Source: Labrenzia sp. 011 (GTDB lineage: Bacteria; Pseudomonadota; Alphaproteobacteria; Rhizobiales; Stappiaceae). Taken from it: a DNA stretch of 64,000 nt. Shown here piece after piece: positions 1 through 6,855 of the stretch; positions within the stretch are counted from its first letter, which is position 1, and each line of letters starts with the position of its first letter. A program made the translations under genes and the position numbers. The notes beneath the pieces were generated by a model. That model was given only the letters and a program-made list of their open reading frames with translations, did no database searches and was not told the DNA's origin. Location of the stretch: contig NZ_QCYM01000014.1 of the NCBI RefSeq assembly GCF_003075075.1, forward strand, positions 1 to 64,000. The letters are read 5' to 3'.

Positions 1-1
1 T

Positions 2-88
2 CTTCTGGAGCCCATAGGAAACATCCCTCCGGCTGAAGCGGAGGAACGATACTACGCCACGCTGGATCAACCGGCGGTGGCAGCATAA
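2..88 (+). CDS. IS3-family transposase OrfB, C-terminal fragment
   Basis: Only the last 28 codons and the TAA stop at 86-88 are in the window. The readable tail (IGNIPPAEAEERYYATL) matches the C-terminus of the DDE integrase-like OrfB subunit of IS3-family transposases, which catalyses strand transfer at the element ends. The catalytic DDE residues lie upstream, outside the window. The gene ends 39 bp before the inferred tip of the element, a normal distance. Whether the element is intact cannot be judged. Confidence 0.85.
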   Translation, partial: LLEPIGNIPPAEAEERYYATLDQPAVAA

Positions 89-101
89 CTTAAGCCAAAC
101 A

Positions 102-127
102 GCCTCCGGCGAACCCGGCGCGGTTCA
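102..127 (-). repeat. Terminal inverted repeat of the IS3 element
   Basis: Read outward-in on the minus strand, the element starts TGAACCGCGCCGGGTTCGCC, close to the TGAACCGC...GGG termini of many IS3-family elements. The next base, 128, is where the interrupted restriction gene resumes in frame. Confidence 0.65.
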
Positions 128-775
128 GACGGAAGCACATACTCAATCACAAATGCTGGCTTACAGTGGCTAGAAGGCTTTTCGGATCTTCCTGGAACGA
201 TTGCGAGTCCTGCGGCGCCATCGTCCAAACGAACGAGCGTCGCGCATGCTGCCAGAGCCCACAATGAAGAGCAGCTTGATGCATTCAAAACGCGATTGAT
301 GGAGCTGGAACCAGGCCAGTTCGAGCACTTCGTGAAAGCACTGCTCGACGCCATGGATTACGAAGATGTTCAAGTCACCAAACTCAGCGGCGACAAAGGT
401 GTCGATGTGGTTGCGCGGGTCCAGTTCGGGATCACAGAGATCACCGAGGTGGTGCAAGTGAAGCGAACGGAAAGCACAATTGGCCGTCCAAAAGTAGATG
501 AACTGCGCGGTGCGCTCCCTTACCACAAGGCCATTCGAGGAACGATCATCAGCTTGGGGAGCTTTGCGAAGGGTGCACAAGAAGGCGCATTGTTTGTGGG
601 AGCGGCACCGATCACGTTGATCGACGGAAAACGCCTGTTGGAGCTCTGTACGAAGCACCAAGTGGGCGTGAAACGTCGCCCAGTGGAAATCTACGAGATT
701 GACGAAGCATTCTTCCGAGAAAAATTCTCTGTAGAATCAGAGGTCACAGAAGACGGAACGGTTCCACTCGACTAA
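128..775 (+). pseudogene. mrr: Mrr-type restriction endonuclease, 5' end removed by IS3 insertion
   Basis: From the first base after the IS, the frame is open to the TAA at 773-775 (215 codons). It begins with DGSTYSITNAGLQWLEGF, which looks like the end of the winged-helix Mrr_N domain. A linker follows, then the catalytic domain, starting near ELEPGQFEHFVKALL. The PD-(D/E)xK nuclease residues are visible as GVDVV and, about 17 residues later, QVKR. The gene's own start and most of the DNA-binding domain are missing, so I call it a truncated pseudogene. Translation could still start at TTG 296 or ATG 299 and give a free nuclease domain of about 159 residues. Mrr enzymes are type IV-like restriction enzymes that cut modified DNA. 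The local G+C is lower than in the rest of the window, suggesting acquisition. Confidence 0.75.
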
Positions 776-1014
776 CACTCAGGAGAAAGAGGCGTTCCTG
801 TTCCGCTCGACCTATGAACTTTTACTGGAAACTAGAATCTGCAGCCCAGCGCTTTCTGTGTCTGTCAGAAAGTTAGTTTCGGTGTTTTATGATGGCAAAC
901 ATCAGAACTCTACGCCTACGCTACCTTCAGCGAAATGTATCGCTAGGGCAGAAGATAGGGCAGATGTAAAGCCTATCTACAAGCACCTGATTCAATTGAT
1001 CTTTTAAAGAAAAG

Positions 1015-1104
1015 TGGCGGAGAGGAAGGGATTCGAACCCTCGAGACCCTTCCGGGCCTACTCCCTTAGCAGGGGAGCGCCTTCGACCACTCGGCCACCT
1101 CTCC
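1015..1104 (-). tRNA. tRNA-Ser (anticodon GCT)
   Basis: On the minus strand the sequence folds as a 90-nt class II tRNA. The acceptor GGAGAGG (complement of 1098-1104) pairs with CCTCTCC (complement of 1019-1025); a discriminator G and an encoded CCA (complement of 1015-1017) follow. The anticodon loop CTGCTAA gives GCT, reading AGC/AGU serine codons. There is a long variable arm, as expected for tRNA-Ser, and the T-loop contains GGTTCGAATCC. The 3' end faces the low-G+C, IS-bearing segment at 1-1010, the usual geometry for islands integrated at tRNA genes. Confidence 0.95.
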
Positions 1105-1730
1105 GGTCCGTTCCATTTAGAGGCGGAGGCCTTGGGAAGCAAGCCCTTTTTGGTCTGCGGCCGCTGTTTTCCACGTCCGGCGGGCGGATGTTTTCTCGAG
1201 ACATACCGCGGCCTTTAAAGCCGGGTTCATTCCGGCTGTTTTTGCTAAAAACCGGCCCGCTTTCTTCAGGCGCCGTTTACGAAACGGAGAGGTCCAGGCG
1301 TGCAGATGCGGATCGGGACCGGATTTTTCACGGACTTGTCACGCTTGCCATGCACCACTTCACGTTGATCATGCCGCCGGAACCTGAGCGGACTGTTGAC
1401 GTTTCCCGCGTTCCGAAACCCCTAGCGGCAACAAGAACCTTCGGAAAATCCGGTCCACCGATGGAACAATTGATAAACCAATTTGTTGGTAAATTATCCA
1501 CTGGTGAATGAATTCATTACCGGTAACGGGAAAAGACGGGCAAGTAACCGGATGTCCCGGGAGGGTCGGCTGGTCGCGTGAGTTCGCCGGCTGTCGGGGA
1601 AACGGACGGCCCTGCCATCGCGATGCGGCCGGAGCCGGGACAGCGGGATTGTCTTGCCTGAAGCGCGGACCGGGATCCGCGCGCGGTTTCGAACAACAAC
1701 AAGCTTCTGCAAAATGCGGAGGGTGATTGA
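1105..1730. other. Intergenic region between tRNA-Ser and the next gene
   Basis: No convincing gene is seen in these 626 bases; the frames open here lack a ribosome-binding site and look like chance frames. The tRNA promoter should lie just right of 1104 on the minus strand. The stretch 1470-1530 is locally AT-rich and holds a palindrome (listed separately), so it probably contains the promoter of the rightward gene at 1731. Confidence 0.5.
1503..1521. promoter_or_regulatory. Palindrome upstream of the 1731 gene, possible operator
   Basis: The core AATGAATTCATT (1507-1518) is a perfect 12-bp palindrome flanked by GGTG and ACC, in an AT-rich pocket about 210 bp upstream of the gene at 1731. 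This resembles a dimeric repressor site, but no regulator can be named. Confidence 0.3.
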
Positions 1731-2243
1731 GTGCACATCAAACGTATCGACCCGGCCAATATGAAGGGCCTGTCCGGTCAGCATATTCAGGAGCTCGAAG
1801 CGTTCCTCAAACATACGTCCGGCGTCCTGCGTCCGGGCATGCCGCTGTTCGATCGGGTGGTGTTCACCTCCGCGCAGGCCGACGGGGATCACATCCCGAA
1901 GATCGGCTATGTGGGCAAGAGCAGCTATATCCAGGACGTGATGTCCGGCCAGTTCGGTGCCGATTTCGCATCCGCGATCCGCAATCAGGATCCCCAGTTC
2001 GACGCCGCCGTGGCGGGAGGTTTCGCGCGGGCAGCCCAGGGTCACCGGGTTTGCGAACTGGTGGAAATGGAAGTCAGGCCGCCCGGCGCGCTCAAGGGCA
2101 TTCCGGTCAGCTATTACCGGCTCATCGACCGCCTCTGGCTGGGCGCGCCCAGCCCGGTGCTCGTCAATCTGACTCTTCCGACACTGGCCCAGTTTCACGA
2201 ACGTCAATTTTTGCAAGATAGAGTACATCTCTTGCAGAATTGA
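1731..2243 (+). CDS. Uncharacterised protein, possibly PAS-like
   Basis: A 170-residue soluble protein starting at GTG 1731. I do not recognise the family. The middle (around IGYVGKSSYIQDVM to RLWLGAPSPVLVNLTLP) has the alternation of a small alpha/beta sensor fold, and the conserved-looking 'YYRLIDRLWLG' near the end recalls PAS-type proteins of alphaproteobacteria, but this is only an impression. There is no signal peptide or membrane segment. Its last 80 bases overlap the 3' end of the convergent gene at 2164-2874, which is unusual: the tail after VNLTLP may be non-essential, or one of the two stops may be displaced. Confidence 0.55.
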   Translation: MHIKRIDPANMKGLSGQHIQELEAFLKHTSGVLRPGMPLFDRVVFTSAQADGDHIPKIGYVGKSSYIQDVMSGQFGADFASAIRNQDPQFDAAVAGGFARAAQGHRVCELVEMEVRPPGALKGIPVSYYRLIDRLWLGAPSPVLVNLTLPTLAQFHERQFLQDRVHLLQN

Positions 2244-2874
2244 ACAGGAACATGTCGTCCTGGCGCCTGTCCGGCGGAAGCTTGAGCCACTTCGTGGCAT
2301 AAGGGTAAGTGTGCAGAGCGCCATAGACCTCGCCCAGGGACTTGCCCACCCTGTCGGCCCGTGCCAGGCCGACACTGGCGATGGCGCCGCGCCAGGTCAC
2401 GAGTCCCAGATAGAGGTTCATTCTGGAAATCAGCGCCAGGCGTTCCAGCGACTTGCGCGCCGAAGCGTAGCCGGGCACGTTCAGCGCATCGCCGGAATAG
2501 ATCACCTTGCCCTTGATCTTCATCATCGGGGGGCACTCCCACGACGGATCGACCGGAAACTCGCTGCCATAGATCCGCGCAAGCTGCGCCCTGTGGTAGT
2601 TCAGGTAATCCATGCCGCCGGTATCGAACAGCTGGCTGCAATAGAACGAGACCGGATTTCCATCCACCAGCGCGACATGACAAAAGCCGTTGTGCTTGTT
2701 GAAGTCGAAAAAACGGCTCTGGAAAAAGGGGGTGACATCCTTGCCGGCTTCGGTGAGAAGCGGTCCCACTTCCTCGAAATCGTTGAGGACCTGAACCGTG
2801 CAACCGAGTGCCAGAAGCCGCGAGCGGCAGGCAGAATATGCATTTATCAATGTTGCAATGTCGTCCGGCCCCAA
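2164..2874 (-). CDS. Uncharacterised protein
   Basis: A 236-residue soluble protein. The start is TTG at 2874, preceded by the purine-rich GAGGGGA; an in-frame stop lies 13 codons upstream and no ATG is available. The middle contains VDGNPVSFYCSQLFDTGGMDYL, followed by a segment with paired prolines and basic residues (ECPPMMKIKGKV). I see no membrane segments, signal peptide or recognisable catalytic motif, and assign no function. It is convergent with, and overlaps, the gene at 1731-2243. Confidence 0.6.
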   Translation of the reverse strand: MGPDDIATLINAYSACRSRLLALGCTVQVLNDFEEVGPLLTEAGKDVTPFFQSRFFDFNKHNGFCHVALVDGNPVSFYCSQLFDTGGMDYLNYHRAQLARIYGSEFPVDPSWECPPMMKIKGKVIYSGDALNVPGYASARKSLERLALISRMNLYLGLVTWRGAIASVGLARADRVGKSLGEVYGALHTYPYATKWLKLPPDRRQDDMFLFNSARDVLYLAKIDVRETGPVSEESD

Positions 2875-3312
2875 GGAAAGTCCCCTCGAATCTGTGTGTC
2901 ACAGGTTGGTATAATTGCGAGCGTTTAGAAATGGCAAAGATAAGTTTGCCAGCCGAATTCCGGCGGCATCCGGCTGATGACCTTCCGCGCCGCCATTGCG
3001 GCTACAAATTTATTTAAGATTTCTCAGGGAAATCCGGAAAATTTGAACAACCTCGCCCGATGGAACGGTGTCAGGCGACCTGAAAGGAACCGGTCCTCCG
3101 GCCCGCCGGTGGTGCCGGCAACCGGCCGGACGGGAGTGACGCCTCCCGTCGGCACACAGACTGCGCAACCTGACTGTGACCGGGAGCAGGGTCAACCAGC
3201 CATGACTTGCAGGGCAGAGCGCCTGCATCCGCAGGAGCGCACGCACCATAAATCCGACACAGTGTCCGGTCTGAAATCCTGACCGGAACTGCCGGGAAAC
3301 AGGGGCGTATCT
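2875..3312. other. Divergent intergenic region with a stable hairpin
   Basis: These 438 bases separate the leftward gene at 2164-2874 from the rightward gene at 3313. No gene is seen. A perfect 8-bp stem, GACGGGAG at 3129-3136 and CTCCCGTC at 3143-3150 with a 6-base loop, lies about 160 bp upstream of the DUF930 gene. It has no T-run and is not a typical terminator. Confidence 0.45.
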
Positions 3313-4050
3313 GTGGGGACCGCGGAACGGACATTTGTCAACAACCTGGTCGCGGACAGGTTTTCCTGGATCTGCGCAATCTGGCTCCATCTGCTGTTTT
3401 TCGCGCTTCTGAGCAGTCAGGCGGGGCGTGAGCGGACCGCCCTCCCCGCCCCCGAGCCGATCTCTGTCGAAATCATCGTTCAGCCCTTCCCCGTTCCCGA
3501 AGAACCGCCGCAGGCGCGCGAAAGGCCCGAGGCAGGAAATGCAGAGGCGCTGTCGGCGGCACCGGATCAAGGCCCCGCCGGGCCGACGGGCGCCCGCGAG
3601 CGGGAAACGATGCCAGGCGAACCGCCTGCAACCGGCGCCCCACGCGAAGAGCCCTCTGAAAGCGGCTGGGTCGTCGCCAGCGGATTTTATGCGGGAGATG
3701 TGTTGAGCGATCCGCGCTCGGCCCAGGCCCGGCAGGCGCTGACGTCGGTGACGGGAGACGACCGGATCGACCAGCTCTGCGCGCTGGAAGCCATGGAACA
3801 GGTCCGCCACAGTCGGCCGGGGTTCCGTCCGACGCGGGTCATGCCGCATGCCCGGCGCAATTCATTCCGGAAAGACAACCTGCTGCTTGCCCCCGCGGGT
3901 GCGCTGCGGAGCAATCGGATCTGGTATGAAATAGCCTACAGATGCCGGCTGGACGCCGGCGGTACGGCGATCATCGGTTTCGAATATGCGCTCGGCCCGC
4001 CGATCGTCCGGACGCTTTGGGACGAGCTCGGCCTTGCCCCGATCCACTGA
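3313..4050 (+). CDS. DUF930 domain protein, single-pass membrane anchor
   Basis: A 245-residue protein starting at GTG 3313. Residues about 15-36 (RFSWICAIWLHLLFFALLSS) form one membrane segment near the N-terminus. A proline/glutamate/alanine-rich linker of about 80 residues follows, giving a TonB-like layout in which a periplasmic domain is held away from the inner membrane. Residues about 150-245 match the DUF930 domain of rhizobia: IDQLCALEAMEQVRH, the basic ARR segment, and WYEIAYRCRLDAGGTAIIGFEYALG. The domain has no known activity. The gene stands alone. The fold assignment is fairly secure, the topology is inferred. Confidence 0.8.
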   Translation: MGTAERTFVNNLVADRFSWICAIWLHLLFFALLSSQAGRERTALPAPEPISVEIIVQPFPVPEEPPQARERPEAGNAEALSAAPDQGPAGPTGARERETMPGEPPATGAPREEPSESGWVVASGFYAGDVLSDPRSAQARQALTSVTGDDRIDQLCALEAMEQVRHSRPGFRPTRVMPHARRNSFRKDNLLLAPAGALRSNRIWYEIAYRCRLDAGGTAIIGFEYALGPPIVRTLWDELGLAPIH

Positions 4051-4151
4051 TTGCGGAAAGAAGCCTTCGTTCCGGCAGGCAGGCAGGGGTCCGACGCGAT
4101 CCCGGGCAGTTTGCGGCCGCGTCAGACCGGACGATGTCGTTTCATTCTACC

Positions 4152-4403
4152 ATCCGACAGGAACAAGCACCTGTTCGGCCGCAACGGAAGAAGGCTCTTC
4201 AGGGAGCGTGTCGCAGAACGATGAGAACCATCGATCAGGACGCGCGACGTGGCAGAACACTCTTCAGTTGCGGCCTTGCGCGACCTGTACCGGCCTGGCG
4301 GACAGCGGTGCGTGACCCGAACGACCAGCCAGACCGTTCCCCGCACCGCTTCCCGCCGGAAAGTCGGGCCAAGTCCCCGGACAGGTGCCTGTTCCTGTCG
4401 GAC
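4152..4403. repeat. 252-bp element bounded by 27-nt inverted repeats
   Basis: Positions 4152-4178 and the reverse complement of 4377-4403 agree at 24 of 27 bases (differences at repeat positions 1, 15 and 24, all transitions). Inside there is a second inverted pair, 4177-4191 with 4261-4275 (14 of 15), and a third perfect 8-bp pair, 4305-4312 with 4342-4349. No gene is encoded. The architecture resembles a non-autonomous MITE-like element or a structured intergenic repeat. It fills the gap between the DUF930 gene and the end of the leftward Sel1-like gene. I found no obvious target duplication and no second copy in this window. Confidence 0.6.
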
Positions 4404-4427
4404 GATATGAAGCAGCCTTTGCCGGCC

Positions 4428-4697
4428 TCAATGCATCGAAAGCCATTCGCGAGCGGAACGCTGGGCTTCCGCGATTTCGGCCGGGCTCATTTCTCCGGAG
4501 ATTTCCTTGCGGTAACGGACAGCTTCGCTGTTGCCCTTCAAGGCGGCAATGTTGAACCATTTGTGCGCGGTCACAAGATCCGTACTGCCGTGACGGCCGC
4601 AGGCGCTGTCCAGTCCCATCTGGAACAGGATATCGGCAGTTACCGGCTTTTCGCCCATGATGGCCATATCGGCCGAATGCATTTCAAAACGAGCCAT
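4428..4697 (-). CDS. Small Sel1/TPR-like repeat protein
   Basis: An 89-residue protein starting at ATG 4697 with a good AGGGGAG ribosome-binding site. The central segment, ILFQMGLDSACGRHGSTDLVTAHKWFNIAALKGNSEAVRYRKEI, has the A-x-x-W-F-x-x-A-A-x-x-G-x-x-x-A spacing of a Sel1-type helical repeat. It is followed by SPAEIAEAQRSAREWL, typical of the short solitary Sel1 proteins common in alphaproteobacteria. Such repeats mediate protein-protein contacts; no partner is evident. There is no signal peptide. Downstream it runs into the 252-bp inverted-repeat element, which could act as its transcription end. Confidence 0.75.
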   Translation of the reverse strand: MARFEMHSADMAIMGEKPVTADILFQMGLDSACGRHGSTDLVTAHKWFNIAALKGNSEAVRYRKEISGEMSPAEIAEAQRSAREWLSMH

Positions 4698-5245
4698 AAC
4701 GCTCCCCTTTCAATCTCTGTAAGACTTCCCTGGAGCACCCGGTGTTCCTGCGAACACAGACGAGATGCTCCACACCCCGTTATCGATCTACACATCCCGC
4801 ATCCGGATTGGAAAACCGGGACATATACTGATCTAGAAACGCAAGCTTTTGCGAAGCTTTCCCTGTCGTTTCTTGAAAACTACTTGATCACCGGCACTTA
4901 AACGGCCAGTTAAAATGTAAGTTTAACGTAATGAGAACAAAATTTTAAATAAGTCTGAAATTCATATTTCCGTAAGCATGTGATTTCAAATTTCTCTTAT
5001 AAATCAATAGCATTATCCGAAAAATCGACAGATACGATCAAGGTTTTGTTCACCATGGATTCGTTTCCCGGAAAATAGCGGCCGGGTTTCCGCCTTTTGC
5101 GATGGCGATGACGCCGGTCCGGAAACAACAGGACCAAATGTGTAAAAACCCGGCCTGCTGACGCCACGACACGGGTTTTCAGGCCTTTGCCAAGCGGATA
5201 CATTACCTTTCCGTAAACGGAAGGTTATCCGTATTGGGAGGAAAC
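4698..5245. other. AT-rich intergenic region with leader hairpin
   Basis: 548 bases with no convincing gene. About 4900-5050 is strikingly AT-rich against the background and could hold promoters for both flanking genes. AAGCTT at 4843-4848 is repeated inverted at 4854-4859 and enclosed by GAAACG (4836-4841) and CGTTTC (4867-4872). Just before the DUF2147 gene, 5205-5214 and 5217-5225 form an almost perfect inverted repeat (ACCTTTCCGT / ACGGAAGGT) ending 12 bp before the ribosome-binding site. It is either an operator or a 5'-leader hairpin. Confidence 0.45.
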
Positions 5246-5668
5246 ATGCTGAAATCTGTTTTGACTGCCGCGATCGCCGCGGCCGGGTTCCTTGCCGCAG
5301 CGTCGGCGGGAGCGACCGCTGCCGACGCCCGGGGGGACTGGGTGCGCGCGAACGGGGCGTCCAAAATCCGCATCACCTCCTGTGGCAACGCGCTCTGCGG
5401 CAAGCTGATCTGGCTGCGCACGCCCCGCAACGACACCAAAAACCCGGATACCGCAAAGCGCGACAGGCCGCTGCTCGGCATCGACATCGTGCAGTCCATG
5501 AAGCCCACCGGAAAAGGCGGTCAGTGGAAGGGCAAGGTCTATAATGCCGAAGACGGCAAGACCTATACGGGTTTCATCGCCCTGGAAGGCGCCGAAAAGC
5601 TGAAACTCGAAGGCTGTGTCATGGGCGGGCTCATCTGCAAGGGGGAAACCTGGACCCGGGCGCAATAA
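5246..5668 (+). CDS. DUF2147 family secreted protein (copy 1)
   Basis: A 140-residue protein. The start is ATG 5246 behind GGGAGGA; an in-frame TTG at 5234 would include the ribosome-binding site and is rejected. The N-terminus (MLKSVLTAAIAAAGFLAAASAGATAAD) is a clear signal peptide, so the mature product is periplasmic or secreted. The rest is a DUF2147 beta-rich domain: the opening GDWVRANGASKIRI, the cysteine pair SCGNALCGKLIWL, and the closing pair LEGCVMGGLICKGETW. Four conserved cysteines suggest two disulfides. Function unknown. It is followed 115 bp downstream by a paralogue. Confidence 0.85.
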   Translation: MLKSVLTAAIAAAGFLAAASAGATAADARGDWVRANGASKIRITSCGNALCGKLIWLRTPRNDTKNPDTAKRDRPLLGIDIVQSMKPTGKGGQWKGKVYNAEDGKTYTGFIALEGAEKLKLEGCVMGGLICKGETWTRAQ

Positions 5669-5783
5669 TTCTCTGGATTACCATCCGGACCGCCAACTCC
5701 TTGCACTGCGGACACAGCCCCGTCGCATTTGCCGGAAAGAAATTGTAGCGTAGTTCTTTCCAGCGCTGCGGCGGGGTGATTTC

Positions 5784-6269
5784 GTGCAGATTCTTTCCTT
5801 TTGTCTTTCGTCGACCACCGGCCCTGTCGGGCACACCGGAAGGCTCGTTCGGGCCGGTCTGATCGTTTCCGGCCTCCTTTTCGCAGGCGGGCACGCTTCG
5901 GCCGCTCCCGATATCAACGGCTCCTGGCGGACCCCGGCAGGTGCGGTGATCCGCATAACCGATTGCGGCAAGGTTCCCTGCGGCAAGATCGTGGACTTCA
6001 AACCGCCCAGAGGCCACACGGTTCAATCGACCCGGGACAGCAACAACAAGGATGCGTCCAAACGCAACCGCAAGGTTCTCGGTCTCAAGGTGCTCTGGCG
6101 CCTGAAGCCGGAAAGCAAAAGCTGGAGCGGCCGTGTCTACGATCCCCGCCGCGGCTTCAGCGCAAATGCCAGCGTTCGCAGGAAGAGCGCGTCCGAGCTG
6201 GAAGTCCAAGGCTGCGTGCGTGTGGTGTTCAATGTCTGCGAAAAGGAAATCTGGCGGAAGGTGAACTGA
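5784..6269 (+). CDS. DUF2147 family secreted protein (copy 2)
   Basis: A 161-residue paralogue of the preceding gene, starting at GTG 5784. A longer N-terminal region leads into a hydrophobic stretch (AGLIVSGLLFAGGHASAAPD), probably a signal peptide or anchor. The DUF2147 hallmarks follow in order: INGSWRTPAGAVIRI, DCGKVPCGKIVDF, and VQGCVRVVFNVCEKEIW, with the same four-cysteine layout as copy 1. It is more basic and lacks close sequence identity, so the tandem duplication is old. The intergenic distance of 115 bp allows a separate promoter. The start is uncertain; no strong ribosome-binding site precedes the GTG. Confidence 0.8.
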   Translation: MQILSFCLSSTTGPVGHTGRLVRAGLIVSGLLFAGGHASAAPDINGSWRTPAGAVIRITDCGKVPCGKIVDFKPPRGHTVQSTRDSNNKDASKRNRKVLGLKVLWRLKPESKSWSGRVYDPRRGFSANASVRRKSASELEVQGCVRVVFNVCEKEIWRKVN

Positions 6270-6335
6270 CCAGACTGCTGGTTTCCAGCGCTATCCGGGT
6301 TGCCGGAACCACGTCGTCCGGAGGCATCGTCTCCC

Positions 6336-6800
6336 TCACACAAGCATCTTCTTGTAGCCCAGATGGCTCTGATCGTAGCCGAGGCGCTTGTAGAAATGGT
6401 GTGCGCCTTCCCGTTCCCTGTTGGACGTAAGCTGCAGCAGGCAGGCGTCCGCCTGTCTGGCGAGTTCCTCGGCCTTGTCCAGCATCAGGCGGCCGATACC
6501 GGTTCCGCGCTGGTCCAGGCGCACATGCACGCTTTCCAGCTCCACGCGCGGGCGGCCCTGGAAGGCGATACCCTTCAGGAAATGGATCTGGAAGGTGCCG
6601 ACCACCTCACCGTCGCCATTCAAGGCCACATAGATATCGGCTTCCGGTGCAGCCCGCAGGGCGTCGAAGGCCGGACTGTAGTCCTGCCAGCGCTCATATT
6701 CCCTGCCCCGCCGCGCGCTCGTTGCCCCGGCATTGATGACAGCCACGATTTCGCGCAGATGTTCGGGGCGGGCTTTTTCGATCGTGATTTCGCGGCTCAT
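6336..6800 (-). CDS. GNAT family N-acetyltransferase
   Basis: A 154-residue protein starting at ATG 6800 with GGGGGAG close upstream. It is a complete single GNAT domain: an N-terminal REITIEKARPEHLREIVAVINA, a central beta strand EADIYVALNGDGEVVGTFQI, and the acetyl-CoA-binding motif A VRLDQRGTGIGRLMLDKAEELA, then the C-terminal HHFYKRLGY segment typical of acetyltransferases acting on small amines, amino acids or antibiotics. The substrate is unknown. It lies 55 bp downstream of the leftward GT39-type gene, so the two are probably co-transcribed. Confidence 0.85.
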   Translation of the reverse strand: MSREITIEKARPEHLREIVAVINAGATSARRGREYERWQDYSPAFDALRAAPEADIYVALNGDGEVVGTFQIHFLKGIAFQGRPRVELESVHVRLDQRGTGIGRLMLDKAEELARQADACLLQLTSNREREGAHHFYKRLGYDQSHLGYKKMLV

Positions 6801-6855
6801 GGCTCCCCCGCAGTTCTAGCCTGTTCAGGTTGGATCGAGGCTGTCTGTGCGGCCC

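Larger units (their letters stand above)
1..127 (+). mobile_element. Right end of an IS3-family insertion sequence (partial)
   Basis: The window opens inside an insertion sequence. Positions 2-88 encode the last 28 residues of an IS3-type OrfB transposase, including the stretch NIPPAEAEERYYA that recurs at the C-terminus of this family. The element ends in an inverted-repeat-like sequence at about 102-127, finishing in CGGTTCA; read from the outside this begins TGAACCGC, as is usual for many IS3 members. The left end lies outside the window, so subgroup and target duplication cannot be determined. Confidence 0.85.

Noticed and set aside
1015-1035. Direct repeat of the tRNA 3' end as an attachment site inside the window
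   Set aside because: I looked between 128 and 1010 and found no duplicate of the tRNA 3' end; the partner site, if any, is outside the window.
1014-1511. Rightward frame beginning MAERKGFEPSRPF
   Set aside because: Its first 30 codons are the reverse strand of tRNA-Ser(GCT). This is a well-known false translation of tRNA genes.
2204-2902. Alternative ATG start at 2902 as a frameshifted N-terminus of the 2164-2874 gene
   Set aside because: The frame from TTG 2874 already reads as good coding sequence from its first codons, and the 2902 frame turns into shadow sequence. No evidence of a frameshift.
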